Under the pieces are notes generated by a model. The model was not told the DNA's origin. It searched no databases and was given only the letters and a program-made list of their open reading frames with translations. From the NCBI GenBank assembly GCA_905478845.1, contig CAJQKG010000225.1, positions 1-33,174 of the forward strand: 33,174 nt of DNA, in the 5' to 3' direction. The stretch is from an uncultured Luminiphilus sp. (lineage in GTDB: Bacteria; Pseudomonadota; Gammaproteobacteria; Pseudomonadales; Halieaceae). Shown in pieces: positions 1 through 11,543 of the stretch. The position numbers and the translations under genes were made by a program. How positions within the stretch are numbered: the stretch's first letter is position 1; each line of letters opens with the position of its first letter.

Positions 1-871
<871 letters not shown>

Positions 872-2092
872 TTAGCCTGATGTTGGGCTTGTTGAACCAA
901 GGTGATGTGCGACCAGGCTAATAATGCGCTCCGCAATCACCTGCTTGGTTGCCAGCGGCAAATAATGCGCTTCATGCTCACTGATCAGGTGTACCGCGTT
1001 TTGGTCAGAGCCAAAGGTGGTCTCCGGATCGCTGACATCATTGGCAACGATATAGTCCAGCCCTTTTCGGTGTCGTTTTTCACGAGCATGAGCGATGAGT
1101 TCAGTTGTCTCGGCCGCGAAGCCGATGACGAGGGCAGGCCGTTGCGCCAGTGCTGCCACAGCGGCAACGATGTCGGGGTTTTGGACGAGTGAGATCACCC
1201 GGTTTTCCCCCGCTGTTTTTTTTAGTTTCTCCGGTGCAGAGGACTCGGGTCGATAATCGGCCACCGCCGCCGCACCGATAAAGATATCGGCGTTTGATGC
1301 ACAGCGCATTGCGGCATCATGCATCTCGATCGCGCTGGTCACCGGCACCCTGTCGACCCGGTTTGGAGGGGTTAAGGTGACCGGACCCGTGATTAAGGTA
1401 ACCCGTGCACCGGCGTCAGCACAGGCGCGAGCCAACGCGTAGCCCATTTTTCCTGAGCTATGGTTGCTGAGATAACGCACAGGGTCGATCGCTTCAACCG
1501 TGGGTCCCGCTGTGATCACCACGTGCTTGCCTTCCAGTAGACGTGATTCAAAGTTTTCGGCGAGTGCGCTCGCGATCGCGTCTGGCTCGAGGAGACGCCC
1601 AGGGCCCACATCACCACAGGCCTGTTCCCCCGCATCGGGACCGATAATTTGAATACCCCGACCGACCAGTTGCCTAAGGTTATCTTGGGTCGCTTCGTTA
1701 GCCCACATCTGTTGGTTCATTGCCGGCGCCACGGCGACTGGCGCGGGTGTGGCCAGGGCGACCGTGGTCAGTAAGTCGTCTGCTCTGCCTTGAGCGAGTC
1801 TGGCGATCACATCTGCCGTTCCTGGGGCGATCACCACCAGATCTGCCCAGCGGGCCAGCTCAATGTGGCCCATACCGGCTTCGGCCGTTTCATCAAGCAG
1901 CTCGCTGTGCGTCGGTTCGCCAGACAAAGCTTGCAACGTGAGCGGCGTGATAAACTCCTTAGCACCCCGCGACAGGATCACCCGGACAACGGCTCCCTGT
2001 TTTTTGAGCAGACGCACGAGCTCTGCGCCTTTATAAGCCGCGATACCCCCACTGATGGCCACTAGAATGTGCCGCTGGTGCAACAGACCCAT
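872..2092 (-). CDS. coaBC: Bifunctional phosphopantothenoylcysteine decarboxylase / phosphopantothenate-cysteine ligase
   Basis: [26 protein letters not shown]..., [38 protein letters not shown]. Start placed at the internal Met ([16 protein letters not shown]) instead of the longest ORF. Confidence 0.95.
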   Translation of the reverse strand: MGLLHQRHILVAISGGIAAYKGAELVRLLKKQGAVVRVILSRGAKEFITPLTLQALSGEPTHSELLDETAEAGMGHIELARWADLVVIAPGTADVIARLAQGRADDLLTTVALATPAPVAVAPAMNQQMWANEATQDNLRQLVGRGIQIIGPDAGEQACGDVGPGRLLEPDAIASALAENFESRLLEGKHVVITAGPTVEAIDPVRYLSNHSSGKMGYALARACADAGARVTLITGPVTLTPPNRVDRVPVTSAIEMHDAAMRCASNADIFIGAAAVADYRPESSAPEKLKKTAGENRVISLVQNPDIVAAVAALAQRPALVIGFAAETTELIAHAREKRHRKGLDYIVANDVSDPETTFGSDQNAVHLISEHEAHYLPLATKQVIAERIISLVAHHLGSTSPTSG

Positions 2093-2177
2093 CGGTTCCA
2101 CCTCGTTGCTGACGTGCCAGCACACTAGCATTTGCAGGGGTTTTTGCACACTTCAATGGCCTCTGCCCCCAGATGGC

Positions 2178-2206
2178 TTGCACCGTCAATGGCCCTCTGG
2201 TATAAA
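2178..2206 (+). promoter_or_regulatory. Candidate sigma70 promoter for rpmB-rpmG (-35 TTGCAC, 17-bp spacer, -10 TATAAA)
   Basis: ttgcac-cgtcaatggccctctgg-tataaa about 35 bp upstream of the rpmB ATG; near-consensus boxes with optimal spacing. Confidence 0.65.
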
Positions 2207-2240
2207 ACGCGCCCTTTTGTTTATCTTCACGGGTAGTCTC

Positions 2241-2477
2241 ATGTCACGTGTCTGTCAGGTTACGGGTAAGCGTCCCGCAACCGGTAACAACGTTTCCCAC
2301 GCAAAGAACCGCACTAAGCGCCGGTTCCTGCCAAATTTACACAACCACCGTTTCTGGGTGGAAAGTGAGAACCGTTTTGTATCGTTACGGCTCACCTCTA
2401 AAGGAATGCGCATTATCGATAAGCGCGGAATTGATGTTGTGTTGGCCGAGTTGCGCGCCCGCGGCGAGAAGGTTTGA
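2241..2477 (+). CDS. rpmB: 50S ribosomal protein L28
   Basis: [63 protein letters not shown], 78 aa; internal start used. Confidence 0.98.
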   Translation: MSRVCQVTGKRPATGNNVSHAKNRTKRRFLPNLHNHRFWVESENRFVSLRLTSKGMRIIDKRGIDVVLAELRARGEKV

Positions 2478-2487
2478 GGAGTTAACA

Positions 2488-2643
2488 ATGCGTGAAAAGA
2501 TTCGAATGAATTCAACGGCGGGTACAGGGCATTTCTACACGACTGACAAGAATAAGCGCACCATGCCGGATAAGCTTGAAATGAAAAAGTATGATCCGGT
2601 CGCGCGAAAGCACGTCATTTATAAAGAAGCCAAAATTAAGTAA
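2488..2643 (+). CDS. rpmG: 50S ribosomal protein L33
   Basis: [51 protein letters not shown], 51 aa. Confidence 0.98.
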   Translation: MREKIRMNSTAGTGHFYTTDKNKRTMPDKLEMKKYDPVARKHVIYKEAKIK

Positions 2644-2667
2644 GTGCCATGCACGGCTCAACACTCG

Positions 2668-2696
2668 AAACCCCGGCGCTTGGCCGGGGTTTTTGT
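2668..2696 (+). terminator. Rho-independent terminator of rpmB-rpmG
   Basis: Perfect 10-bp stem AAACCCCGGC / GCCGGGGTTT (loop GCTTG) followed by a T-rich tract. Confidence 0.85.
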
Positions 2697-2778
2697 TTAG
2701 GCCTCAGGTTGTCATGAGCGTCCCCACCGTCACGTTTATAGCCAGCAAGGGGCGCTATTTGCGCTGTCCTCACGGAAT

Positions 2779-3588
2779 ATGCCTGAACTTCCAGAAGTAG
2801 AGACCACGTGCCGCGGGATTGCGCCTCACATCACCTCGCGAGTGATTGCCCAAGTCATCGTTCGCGAGCCAAGGTTGCGTTGGCCGGTGCCCCCCGCACT
2901 GAACAACCTTTTGGTGGGCGCGCACTTCCTGGGCGTCGGCCGGCGAGCGAAATATCTTCTGCTTGAAACCAACCGGGGCACACTGATGGTCCACTTGGGC
3001 ATGTCGGGCAGCTTGCGGCTGATGCCGGCTGATACTCCGCCGATGTTTCACGATCATATTGATATTGTGCTCGATAATGGATGGTGCTTGCGCTACCACG
3101 ACCCGCGACGCTTTGGCAGCTTCCACTGGTTGCAAAGTGCGTCTCATCCCTTATTGGACTCACTGGGGCCTGAGCCGCTATCTGACGCATTCAATGGCCA
3201 TTATTTATATGAGCAGTCTCGCAAGCGGCAGGTGTCCATCAAACAGTTCGTCATGAATGGCAAAGTGGTTGTTGGCGTCGGTAATATCTATGCTAATGAA
3301 GCTTTATTTATGGCGGGTATTCACCCCGCACGGGCGGCAGGCCGCATTGCGGCGGCGCGTTACGACGTGCTTGCGACCACGATTAAGCAAGTGCTGGGGG
3401 ATGCTATTGACCTTGGGGGTACCACCCTAAGAGATTTTGTCGGCGGCGACGGCGCACCGGGCTATTTTGCGCAACAGCTCCGCGTTTATGGCCGAGGCGG
3501 ACAGCCGTGCCGAGTCTGTGGCGCATCGCTGCGAGAAATACGTCAGGGTGGGAGAGCCACGGTACTCTGCGCTAAGTGCCAGCGTTAG
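2779..3588 (+). CDS. mutM: Formamidopyrimidine-DNA glycosylase
   Basis: [15 protein letters not shown]-terminus, [12 protein letters not shown] motif, C-terminal zinc finger [26 protein letters not shown]. Confidence 0.98.
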   Translation: MPELPEVETTCRGIAPHITSRVIAQVIVREPRLRWPVPPALNNLLVGAHFLGVGRRAKYLLLETNRGTLMVHLGMSGSLRLMPADTPPMFHDHIDIVLDNGWCLRYHDPRRFGSFHWLQSASHPLLDSLGPEPLSDAFNGHYLYEQSRKRQVSIKQFVMNGKVVVGVGNIYANEALFMAGIHPARAAGRIAAARYDVLATTIKQVLGDAIDLGGTTLRDFVGGDGAPGYFAQQLRVYGRGGQPCRVCGASLREIRQGGRATVLCAKCQR

Positions 3589-3631
3589 CCTCCTGCGCTT
3601 GATGTGGTAGTCAGTGACGCTGGTGGGGGGC

Positions 3632-4126
<495 letters not shown>

Positions 4127-4182
4127 TTATGCCGAATCGCCAGACTACACAACTCTAGAGAGGCGAACAAACGGTGACATGC

Positions 4183-4764
4183 TTATGCCGACCGATATCG
4201 CAGAAGCCGGAAGCACACATCGCCCGCTGTCTTTTCACGATAGATCTCATAGCGCTGTTCCGGGACCATTTCAGGTGCCGAGCGTCGTGTTTCAAAGTAC
4301 ACCAGACCGTCGTCTTGCAGGCACTGTGAGGCGGCAAGACGGTTGAGGAGACCATTACCGAGGCCCGCTTCAAAAGGGGGGTCAATAAAAATAATGTCCC
4401 ATCGGGCATCCTCAGTGAGTACCTTGTCTGCCGCGCACTTGTGCAGCGTCGCCCGGTCATGGGCACCCAATGAGCGCAGGCTTTGTCCAATGGCGTCAAT
4501 GGCGTCCTGATCCGTATCGACAAAATCGCAGCGCTGCGCGCCGCGAGACAACGCCTCGATTCCCAGCGCGCCTGATCCGGCGAATACATCGAGACAGTGG
4601 GCGCCCTCCACCACGGGTGCCAGCCAGTTGAATAGTGTCTCCCGTACCCGATCAGCGGTGGGCCTCAGGCTGATCTTACTCGGGAAGCTGAGCTTGCGAC
4701 CACGCCACTCTCCGCCGATGACACGAACTTGTGGTTTAACCGGTGGGCGGTCACGTTGACTCAT
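4183..4764 (-). CDS. rsmD: 16S rRNA (guanine966-N2)-methyltransferase
   Basis: VRVIGGEWRGRKLSFP...LRPTADRVRETLFNWL...CLDVFAGSGALGIEALSRGA...IIFIDPPF. Confidence 0.95.
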   Translation of the reverse strand: MSQRDRPPVKPQVRVIGGEWRGRKLSFPSKISLRPTADRVRETLFNWLAPVVEGAHCLDVFAGSGALGIEALSRGAQRCDFVDTDQDAIDAIGQSLRSLGAHDRATLHKCAADKVLTEDARWDIIFIDPPFEAGLGNGLLNRLAASQCLQDDGLVYFETRRSAPEMVPEQRYEIYREKTAGDVCFRLLRYRSA

Positions 4765-4862
4765 GCTGGTACCTCATTTTTGGAATGCTAGACTATCTCT
4801 GCGGCAGGATCGAGAGCGTCCCCACCGCCTAGTCAGACCCGCCTAATTGAGAAAGATGAATC

Positions 4863-5975
4863 ATGAAGCTATTCAAGCGTCGCGCCAAGACTGAGTCTGG
4901 GTCGGAACCCGAGGATCGGGACGTCTTAGCGGGCGAGCCGTCCCCAGAGGCTGCCGCCGTGCCGGCAGCGCCGCAGGAGGAGTCAGCAGCAAGCCCGTCT
5001 GTTGCCGCGGATCACCGGGGTGAAGCACTCGATGCCAAACCGGCTGAGACCGCTGAGCCTGGCATGTTTGAGCGGTTACGGACAGGGTTGGGCCGCAGTC
5101 GCACTCAGCTATCAGAGGGTTTGGCCAGTCTGGTTTTGGGAAAAAAGCAGCTCGACCCTGCGCTGATGGAGGCGCTTGAAGAGCAGTTGATCATGGCTGA
5201 TATGGGTCTTGAGGCCACTGCGCGGGTGCTCGAGCTTTTGCGTCAGCGTCTTGATCGGAAGTCGCTGTCAGCTACGGAAACCGTCATGTCTGCCTTAAAA
5301 GAGACCCTCGTGGAGTTGCTGATCGATCAAGAACTACCGCTAAAAGTAGAGGGCCACCGTCCTTTCGTCATCTTGGTTGTGGGGGTTAATGGCGCGGGCA
5401 AAACAACCACCATTGGTAAATTGGCCCACCGATATCAGCAGCAGGGCCGCAGTGTCATGCTGGCTGCGGGTGATACTTTCCGGGCCGCAGCGGTTGAGCA
5501 GCTTGAGGCGTGGGGTCAGCGACACGATGTGCCTGTGATCGCGCAGCACACGGGTGCTGATAGTGCGTCAGTGCTTTACGATGCGCTGCAAGCGGCCTCC
5601 GCAAGAGGGGTTGATGTTTTGATCGCCGATACGGCAGGGCGGTTACAGAATAAAGCCCATCTTATGGATGAGTTGGCGAAAGTGGTCAGAGTCATGCGTA
5701 AGCAAGACCCGGCGGTGCCACACGAAACACTCTTGGTGTTGGACGCGGGAACCGGTCAGAACGCGGTCTCGCAGGCTGTCGAATTCGACCAGACCATAGG
5801 TGTCACGGGGGTTGCCGTGACGAAGCTAGATGGTACCGCCAGGGGCGGCGTGCTGTTTGCGATTGCGAATAAACTCAAGCGCCCGATCCGCTTTATTGGA
5901 ATCGGTGAGCAAGCGGAAGATTTGCGCGACTTTTCCGCTCAAGATTTTGTGGATGGATTACTCGATGATCAGTAG
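4863..5975 (+). CDS. ftsY: Signal recognition particle receptor
   Basis: Acidic N-terminal domain, then GVNGAGKTTTIGKLA, AGDTFRAAAVEQL, ADTAGRLQNKAHLMDEL, TKLDGTARGG. Confidence 0.97.
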   Translation: MKLFKRRAKTESGSEPEDRDVLAGEPSPEAAAVPAAPQEESAASPSVAADHRGEALDAKPAETAEPGMFERLRTGLGRSRTQLSEGLASLVLGKKQLDPALMEALEEQLIMADMGLEATARVLELLRQRLDRKSLSATETVMSALKETLVELLIDQELPLKVEGHRPFVILVVGVNGAGKTTTIGKLAHRYQQQGRSVMLAAGDTFRAAAVEQLEAWGQRHDVPVIAQHTGADSASVLYDALQAASARGVDVLIADTAGRLQNKAHLMDELAKVVRVMRKQDPAVPHETLLVLDAGTGQNAVSQAVEFDQTIGVTGVAVTKLDGTARGGVLFAIANKLKRPIRFIGIGEQAEDLRDFSAQDFVDGLLDDQ

Positions 5976-5987
5976 TGAGCAGGCCTG

Positions 5988-6650
5988 ATGATTGAGTTCG
6001 ACCGCGTTAGCCGTCGTTTTGGGCAGCAGGATGCACTGCGGAATCTGAATTTACGGATCGATAATGGTGAAATGGCGTTGCTCACGGGCCACTCCGGGGC
6101 AGGCAAAAGTACGTTATTGCGGCTCTTATTGTTACTGGATCGGCCCACTGGCGGTCAGATTCTTGTCGAGGGGCAATCCACCGAGCAGATCAAAGGGGCT
6201 GCGGTAGGCCGTTATCGACGTCGGTTTGGCGTGGTATTCCAAGAACACCGGCTGCTATTCGACCGGAATGTTCGCGACAATGTCGCGTTACCTCTTGAAA
6301 TAGCGGGGTTTTCTCCCCAAGAAGCGAATCGAAGGGTGCGGGCAGCACTGGATAAGGTGGGACTGTTAGCAAAAGAGCGAGCGGATCCGAATGCACTCTC
6401 GGGCGGGGAGCAGCAGCGGGTAGCGATTGCACGGGCGGTGGTAGCGCGCCCGGAGTTTTTGATTGCAGATGAGCCCACAGGGAACCTCGATCCAACGCTC
6501 TCTGCTGAAATCATGACGTTGTTTGAAGCCTTCAACCAAGTGGGGGTCACCGTGCTGGTGGCAACGCACGACGTGTCATTGATCGAACGATCTCGTCATC
6601 CCTTGATGACGCTCGCAGCGGGACAATTAACGCAGGGAGAGCCCGCGTGA
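5988..6650 (+). CDS. ftsE: Cell division ABC transporter ATP-binding protein
   Basis: [12 protein letters not shown]..., Walker [36 protein letters not shown]; overlaps ftsX. Confidence 0.95.
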   Translation: MIEFDRVSRRFGQQDALRNLNLRIDNGEMALLTGHSGAGKSTLLRLLLLLDRPTGGQILVEGQSTEQIKGAAVGRYRRRFGVVFQEHRLLFDRNVRDNVALPLEIAGFSPQEANRRVRAALDKVGLLAKERADPNALSGGEQQRVAIARAVVARPEFLIADEPTGNLDPTLSAEIMTLFEAFNQVGVTVLVATHDVSLIERSRHPLMTLAAGQLTQGEPA

Positions 6651-7609
6651 CGCAGTCCCAGAAACGGGACACGGAGCGATGGGGCCCTTGGGCGGCTTGG
6701 CGCGCACAGCACCGCGCTGCCGCCAATAATAGCTGGCAAAAACTGGTTATGCAGCCGGCCGTGACGGGTGTCACCTGGTTGGTGATTGCCATTTCATTAG
6801 CATTACCTAGCACGCTGCTGCTGACTTTAGACAACCTGAGCGCCGTCGCGAGGGGTGTTGATCGGCCGTCACAATTATCGGTGTTGTTGACCGGCGATAG
6901 CGAGTTGGCGGTGGCGGAGCAGTTACAGCGCACCCTGAAGAACTGGTCAGAGATTGATGATGTTGTGCTGTTAGATCGAGAGCTGGCCTTGTCTCAGTTC
7001 CTTCAGCAGACCGATTTGGCGGCGGTAGTGGGATCGCTAGCACGCAACCCGCTACCCCACACGCTGATCGTGATGCCGGTGCACGCCGCGTCGGAGACCG
7101 TTATGACGGCGCTCAGTCAGCGCTTGCAGGAGCAGCCGCGTGTGGATCGAGTGATTGTTGATACGCGCTGGGTCGCGCGCTTAGAGACGGCATTGCAGGC
7201 GGGATGGCGTTGGGTGCTGGGTTTAGGGGTGGTGATGCTGATGGGAGCGGTGTTGGTGTTGGGTAATACCTTGCGCTTGGCCATTGAAGCCCGCAAAGAC
7301 GAAATTTTAGTGGTGCATCTTATCGGTGGTTCACCGGCATTTGCGCGACGGCCCTTTTTGTACCTGGGACTGTTTTATGGCGTAGGCGGGGGTCTGATGG
7401 CTGCGCTGTTGCTCGGGGTGATGACGTGGTGGATGACAGGGCCGGTGAACACGTTATTTGTGTTGTATGACAGTCCTCAAAAAATGGGCGTACCCGGCGT
7501 GCTTTACCCGATCAGCTTGATTGCGCTAGGTGGATCGCTCGGGTTATTGAGTACTTGGCTGGCCGCAGGGCGCTATTTTCGCCAATTAGTGTCGCGCTCC
7601 TCCCCGTAA
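6647..7609 (+). CDS. ftsX: Cell division permease
   Basis: Position directly after ftsE (ATG/GTG overlap), FtsX-like topology, LRLAIEARKDEILVVHLIGGSPAFARRPFLYLG. Confidence 0.93.
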   Translation: MTQSQKRDTERWGPWAAWRAQHRAAANNSWQKLVMQPAVTGVTWLVIAISLALPSTLLLTLDNLSAVARGVDRPSQLSVLLTGDSELAVAEQLQRTLKNWSEIDDVVLLDRELALSQFLQQTDLAAVVGSLARNPLPHTLIVMPVHAASETVMTALSQRLQEQPRVDRVIVDTRWVARLETALQAGWRWVLGLGVVMLMGAVLVLGNTLRLAIEARKDEILVVHLIGGSPAFARRPFLYLGLFYGVGGGLMAALLLGVMTWWMTGPVNTLFVLYDSPQKMGVPGVLYPISLIALGGSLGLLSTWLAAGRYFRQLVSRSSP

Positions 7610-7628
7610 AATCGGTAATTTTTTGGGT

Positions 7629-7655
7629 TTAGCACTCTCGGGGTGAGAGTGCTAA
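7629..7655. promoter_or_regulatory. CIRCE element (HrcA operator) upstream of rpoH
   Basis: TTAGCACTC-tcggggtga-GAGTGCTAA: perfect 9-bp inverted repeat with 9-bp spacer, matching the canonical CIRCE sequence; 33 bp upstream of the rpoH ATG. Confidence 0.93.
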
Positions 7656-7687
7656 AATAAGGCCGTGAGCCTATAGGAGGCTAGAAA

Positions 7688-8563
7688 ATGACTGAGACAA
7701 AGCGCGCATTAGCCGTACCCAATAGTGCCATCCTGAATATGGCGCCAGGCGCTAATTTATCGGCGTACGTGCAGGCCGTCAGTGGCATTGCACTGCTGTC
7801 GCCAGAGCGTGAGAAGGAGTTGGCTGAGCGTTTGTTTTATGAGGAGTGTGTTGACTCTGCGAGAGAGTTAGTACTTGCTCACCTGCGCTTTGTGGTGCAT
7901 ATCGCGCGGAGCTATTCTGGGTATGGTCTGGCAGAGGCAGATCTCATTCAGGAGGGCAACGTTGGCCTGATGAAAGCAGTAAAGCGTTTTGATCCCACCA
8001 AAGGCGTGCGGCTTGTGTCGTTTGCGGTGCATTGGATTAAGGCGGAAATGCATGAATATATTTTGCGCAACTGGCGTATCGTCAAAGTGGCCACGACCAA
8101 GGCCCAGCGTAAGTTGTTTTTTAATCTTCGCAGCCAAAAGAAAACCTTGGATTGGCTTTCGGCCGAGGAAACCCGGACCATTGCGGCTGATTTAGGGGTC
8201 GATGTGACCGAAGTGACGCGCATGGAAGGGCGCCTAACTAGCCGTGACGTGGCATTTGATGCGCCGACAGACAGTGATGATGAGGACGCTTGGCAGGCGC
8301 CACAACATTTTCTGAAAGACGAACAGGCGGATCCAGGTCAGGTCGTTGAAGCCGCAGAGTTTGCTGAGGACGGCGCTGCCCGGCTTCATGTGGCGCTGAC
8401 AGATCTGGATGGCCGTAGTCGAGACATCCTTGAGCGACGCTGGTTGGTCGATGATAAGGCGACATTGCATGAACTGGCCGCTGAATATGACGTGTCGGCG
8501 GAGCGGATTCGGCAGCTCGAAGCGAATGCATTGAAAAAGCTGCGTACCGCACTGGTCGCGTAA
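7688..8563 (+). CDS. rpoH: Heat-shock sigma factor sigma-32
   Basis: Sigma70 regions 2 and 4, with the RpoH box QRKLFFNLR; preceded by a strong RBS (ataggagg). Confidence 0.97.
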   Translation: MTETKRALAVPNSAILNMAPGANLSAYVQAVSGIALLSPEREKELAERLFYEECVDSARELVLAHLRFVVHIARSYSGYGLAEADLIQEGNVGLMKAVKRFDPTKGVRLVSFAVHWIKAEMHEYILRNWRIVKVATTKAQRKLFFNLRSQKKTLDWLSAEETRTIAADLGVDVTEVTRMEGRLTSRDVAFDAPTDSDDEDAWQAPQHFLKDEQADPGQVVEAAEFAEDGAARLHVALTDLDGRSRDILERRWLVDDKATLHELAAEYDVSAERIRQLEANALKKLRTALVA

Positions 8564-8589
8564 GTTCTCTCTCTCGCAACCCGCCCCAG

Positions 8590-9282
8590 GTGGTACCTCC
8601 CGAGCGCTTAGTCGCGAACAGGATCCGCAGCTTTGTGATGCGCGCTGGGCGCATGACGCCCAGCCAGTTGCGCGGCTGGGAAAAAGGTTTTCCGTTATTG
8701 GGCCTTGCGGTGGATGCCGGACCGTTAGAGTGGGATACCACCTTTGGTTTTGCGGGCAGACGCGTTGTCGAAGTGGGATTTGGTATGGGGGACAGCCTCC
8801 TGCAAATGGCCGAGGCCGATGCCACGACGCAATTCATTGGTATTGAGGTCCACCGCCCTGGGGTGGGTCGCCTTTTGGCTCAGGCGTTGACGGCGGAGGT
8901 CAATAATCTTCGTGTTTACGCGGAAGATGCCGTCGAAGTACTCACGCACTGTCTGGCCCCTGAGTCGGTTGACGCATTTCACGTCTTTTTTCCTGATCCC
9001 TGGCATAAAAAAAAGCACCACAAGCGCCGGTTGATTCAAAGTGATTTCGTTAGGCAGTTATCAGCACGACTCCGACCGGGCGGTTGCCTGCATCTTGCAA
9101 CGGACTGGGCGCCTTACGTTGAGCATATGTTCGACGTGCTAGAAGCAGAGCCTACTTTGCTCAACACTCACGGTCCTCGCAGGGCGGTCTCTAGACCGGA
9201 CTATCGTCCACTAACAAAATTTGAGGCCCGGGGTGAGCGACTGGGGCACGGCGTATGGGACCTGATTTATCACCGCCAATAA
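8590..9282 (+). CDS. trmB: tRNA (guanine46-N7)-methyltransferase
   Basis: RIRSFVMRAGRMTPSQ..., VEVGFGMGDSLLQMA, FFPDPWHKKKHHKRRLIQ, TDWAPYVEHM; GTG start. Confidence 0.96.
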   Translation: MVPPERLVANRIRSFVMRAGRMTPSQLRGWEKGFPLLGLAVDAGPLEWDTTFGFAGRRVVEVGFGMGDSLLQMAEADATTQFIGIEVHRPGVGRLLAQALTAEVNNLRVYAEDAVEVLTHCLAPESVDAFHVFFPDPWHKKKHHKRRLIQSDFVRQLSARLRPGGCLHLATDWAPYVEHMFDVLEAEPTLLNTHGPRRAVSRPDYRPLTKFEARGERLGHGVWDLIYHRQ

Positions 9283-9312
9283 CAGTACCGCCATCACTTC
9301 ATCGATATGACG

Positions 9313-10467
9313 CTATAGGAACGACGCCACCACGCTGTCCAGAAACTGATAGCCTAACGGCGTCGCGCGGAGGGACCCGCTGTCCAAGTGCTCTATCCAA
9401 CCTCGAGACTGAGCCTCCTCTGCTGCTTGCGTGAGCTGTTTCAAAGGCAGGCCGGTGCGTTGGGTAAAGTGATCGATGGGTGATCCCGATTTAAGCCGCA
9501 ACGCATTCATCGCGTACTCCACCACCCGTTCTTGTTGGTTGATGGCCTTAACAGTTGGTGCGGGCATGGCGCCGTTTGCCATGAGCGCTAAATAATCGGC
9601 GGGGCGGCGAGTCCGCTGGGTCCGCACAATCTGCCCATCTTGCCGTGATATTTTGCCGTGAGCGCCGGCGCCGAGTCCGACATAATCGCCAAACCCCCAA
9701 TAATTAAGGTTATGCCGACTCTCATAGCCGGGACGACAAAAAGCGGACACTTCGTATTGGTGATAGTCCGCATGATGCAATAATTGCTCTCCGGTTGATT
9801 GAATCGAGTGGAGCGTTCTCTCGTCGGGCAGTAACGGCTGCGAAGTCCAGAATCGGGTATTACGTTCGATGGTCAACTGATACCACGAGATATGACCGGC
9901 GCTCAGCGCGAGTGCTTCGGACAAATCAGCCGCTGCCGTTTCCGCCGTTTGCTCTGGTAAACCGTGCATCAGATCAATATTCCAGTTGTTAAAGCCCGTT
10001 GTGCTCGCCAAGTGAAGCGCTTGACGGGCGTCATCACCGGAATGAATGCGACCGAGTCTGCGTAACGCATCATCATTAAAACTCTGCACTCCGATACTGA
10101 GTCGGGTAACGCCTGCCTCAACATACGATTGGTATCGACCTCGCTCAGCACTCCCAGGATTACTCTCTAAGGTGATCTCAGCGGCTGGGGCAAAAGGGAT
10201 GCGCTTCGCCAGCTCTGACAGAAGACGCTGGATCCACTCTCCAGAGAATAAACTGGGTGTCCCGCCACCGATAAAAATCGATTCGACGATACGCCCCTCA
10301 ATCCCCTGCAGCTGACTATCAAAGTCTTGCAGCAATGCGGTGACATACGGGCCTTGCAGGTCAGGTGTAAACCCTTCGTGGCTATTAAAGTCGCAGTAGG
10401 GACACTTTTGCGTGCACCATGGCAGGTGAACGTACAGAGACAGCGGGATGGCGCTCGGTGTGATCAA
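9313..10467 (-). CDS. hemW: Heme chaperone / radical SAM protein HemW
   Basis: LYVHLPWCTQKCPYCDFNSHE (CxxxCxxC), IFIGGGTPSLF, GVQSFNDDALRRLGRIH. Confidence 0.95.
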   Translation of the reverse strand: MITPSAIPLSLYVHLPWCTQKCPYCDFNSHEGFTPDLQGPYVTALLQDFDSQLQGIEGRIVESIFIGGGTPSLFSGEWIQRLLSELAKRIPFAPAAEITLESNPGSAERGRYQSYVEAGVTRLSIGVQSFNDDALRRLGRIHSGDDARQALHLASTTGFNNWNIDLMHGLPEQTAETAAADLSEALALSAGHISWYQLTIERNTRFWTSQPLLPDERTLHSIQSTGEQLLHHADYHQYEVSAFCRPGYESRHNLNYWGFGDYVGLGAGAHGKISRQDGQIVRTQRTRRPADYLALMANGAMPAPTVKAINQQERVVEYAMNALRLKSGSPIDHFTQRTGLPLKQLTQAAEEAQSRGWIEHLDSGSLRATPLGYQFLDSVVASFL

Positions 10468-11060
10468 TCGTCTGCTAGCGCGAGCAGAGTGCTAATGGCT
10501 TTGGCACGATGACTGATCCGGTTTTTTTCATCGGGTGTCATCTCAGCGGCGTGCAGAGAACCTCCCTCGGGGATGAAGATGGGGTCGTAGCCGAAGCCGC
10601 CTTCGCCTCGCGGCACGTTGGCGATACGTCCTTGCCAGCGGCCTTCTGCTATGAGCGGGGTGGGATCTTGCGCATCACGTAAGAGCACTAGCACTGCGAT
10701 ATAAAACGCGTGCCGATTGGCGCCCTGTAACCCCGCCATATTGTTGAGCAGTAAGGTGTTGTTGTCTTCATAACCGGAGCCTGAATAGCGCGCAGATCGA
10801 AGACCTGGCGCGCCACCAAGTGCTGGCACAACCAGTCCCGAGTCGTCGGCTAATGCCGCGTGACCCGTCTGTAAGCAGGCATGTCTTGCCTTAATGAGTG
10901 CATTTTCGACAAAGGTGCTGCCGGTTTCTTCTGCTTCCGTCACGGCAAAATCTGCCTGTGGCTGCACCCGCCAGTGGGCCCCGAGTACCTGCTGGAATTC
11001 TTTAATTTTGCCCGTGTTATGGCTGGCAATAATCAGTAGGGGAGAGGTTTTAGCGACCAT
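10464..11060 (-). CDS. rdgB: XTP/dITP pyrophosphatase (RdgB/HAM1 family)
   Basis: IASHNTGKIKEFQQVLG..., ETGSTFVENALIKARHA, ADDSGLVVPALGGAPGLRSARYSG, GFGYDPIFIP. Confidence 0.96.
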   Translation of the reverse strand: MVAKTSPLLIIASHNTGKIKEFQQVLGAHWRVQPQADFAVTEAEETGSTFVENALIKARHACLQTGHAALADDSGLVVPALGGAPGLRSARYSGSGYEDNNTLLLNNMAGLQGANRHAFYIAVLVLLRDAQDPTPLIAEGRWQGRIANVPRGEGGFGYDPIFIPEGGSLHAAEMTPDEKNRISHRAKAISTLLALADD

Positions 11061-11063
11061 GAA

Positions 11064-11543
11064 TCACTTCTGGCGCCACAGCTGCACTTTCATCGTGTGC
11101 TCATAAGTTGTGTCGGCGCCCTCGGGCTGAAACTCAAATTCAAAGAACCGATATTCGCGGTCCAAGAATTCAAACGGCACGATGTAATACGTTGCACGAC
11201 CCTCGCGAATTTCTTTGACGCGCAGTTCTCCGCCAGTGATCAAATCCCAGGTCCTGCCCTCAATCGTCATGGGTCTGCCCGCAATCTCGCCCGACGTGGT
11301 GTCGCGCACAGACAGCGTCAGAATGGCCTTGTCCGCGCCACGGGCGATCCCGTATTCCGCAGCAATATCGGGGGTGAGGAATGTCGTGTAGACAATACTG
11401 TGATGTAACTCGAAGGGACCATATTGTGTGGACTGCTGAGCACTACCCGCTAGCGGGACGACACTCAGCACACAGGCAAGGATCAGTGCGCTGAGCGACG
11501 TATTCGGTAGACGGCACTGCTGGCAAACAGGTTGGGCCACCAT
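11064..11543 (-). CDS. DUF4426-type periplasmic protein; start uncertain
   Basis: Signal-peptide-like [18 protein letters not shown], then YELHHSIVYTTFL-type region; sits between metW and rdgB as in Pseudomonas-type clusters. ORF extends further upstream into metW, so the 5' end is a guess. Confidence 0.75.
   Translation of the reverse strand: MVAQPVCQQCRLPNTSLSALILACVLSVVPLAGSAQQSTQYGPFELHHSIVYTTFLTPDIAAEYGIARGADKAILTLSVRDTTSGEIAGRPMTIEGRTWDLITGGELRVKEIREGRATYYIVPFEFLDREYRFFEFEFQPEGADTTYEHTMKVQLWRQK

Noticed and set aside
4155-4589. 144-aa minus-strand ORF overlapping rsmD
   Set aside because: Alternate frame of rsmD; the rsmD frame carries all methyltransferase motifs.
8238-8837. 199-aa minus-strand ORF across rpoH and trmB
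   Set aside because: Antisense to two confident genes, low-complexity basic composition, no recognisable domain; shadow ORF.
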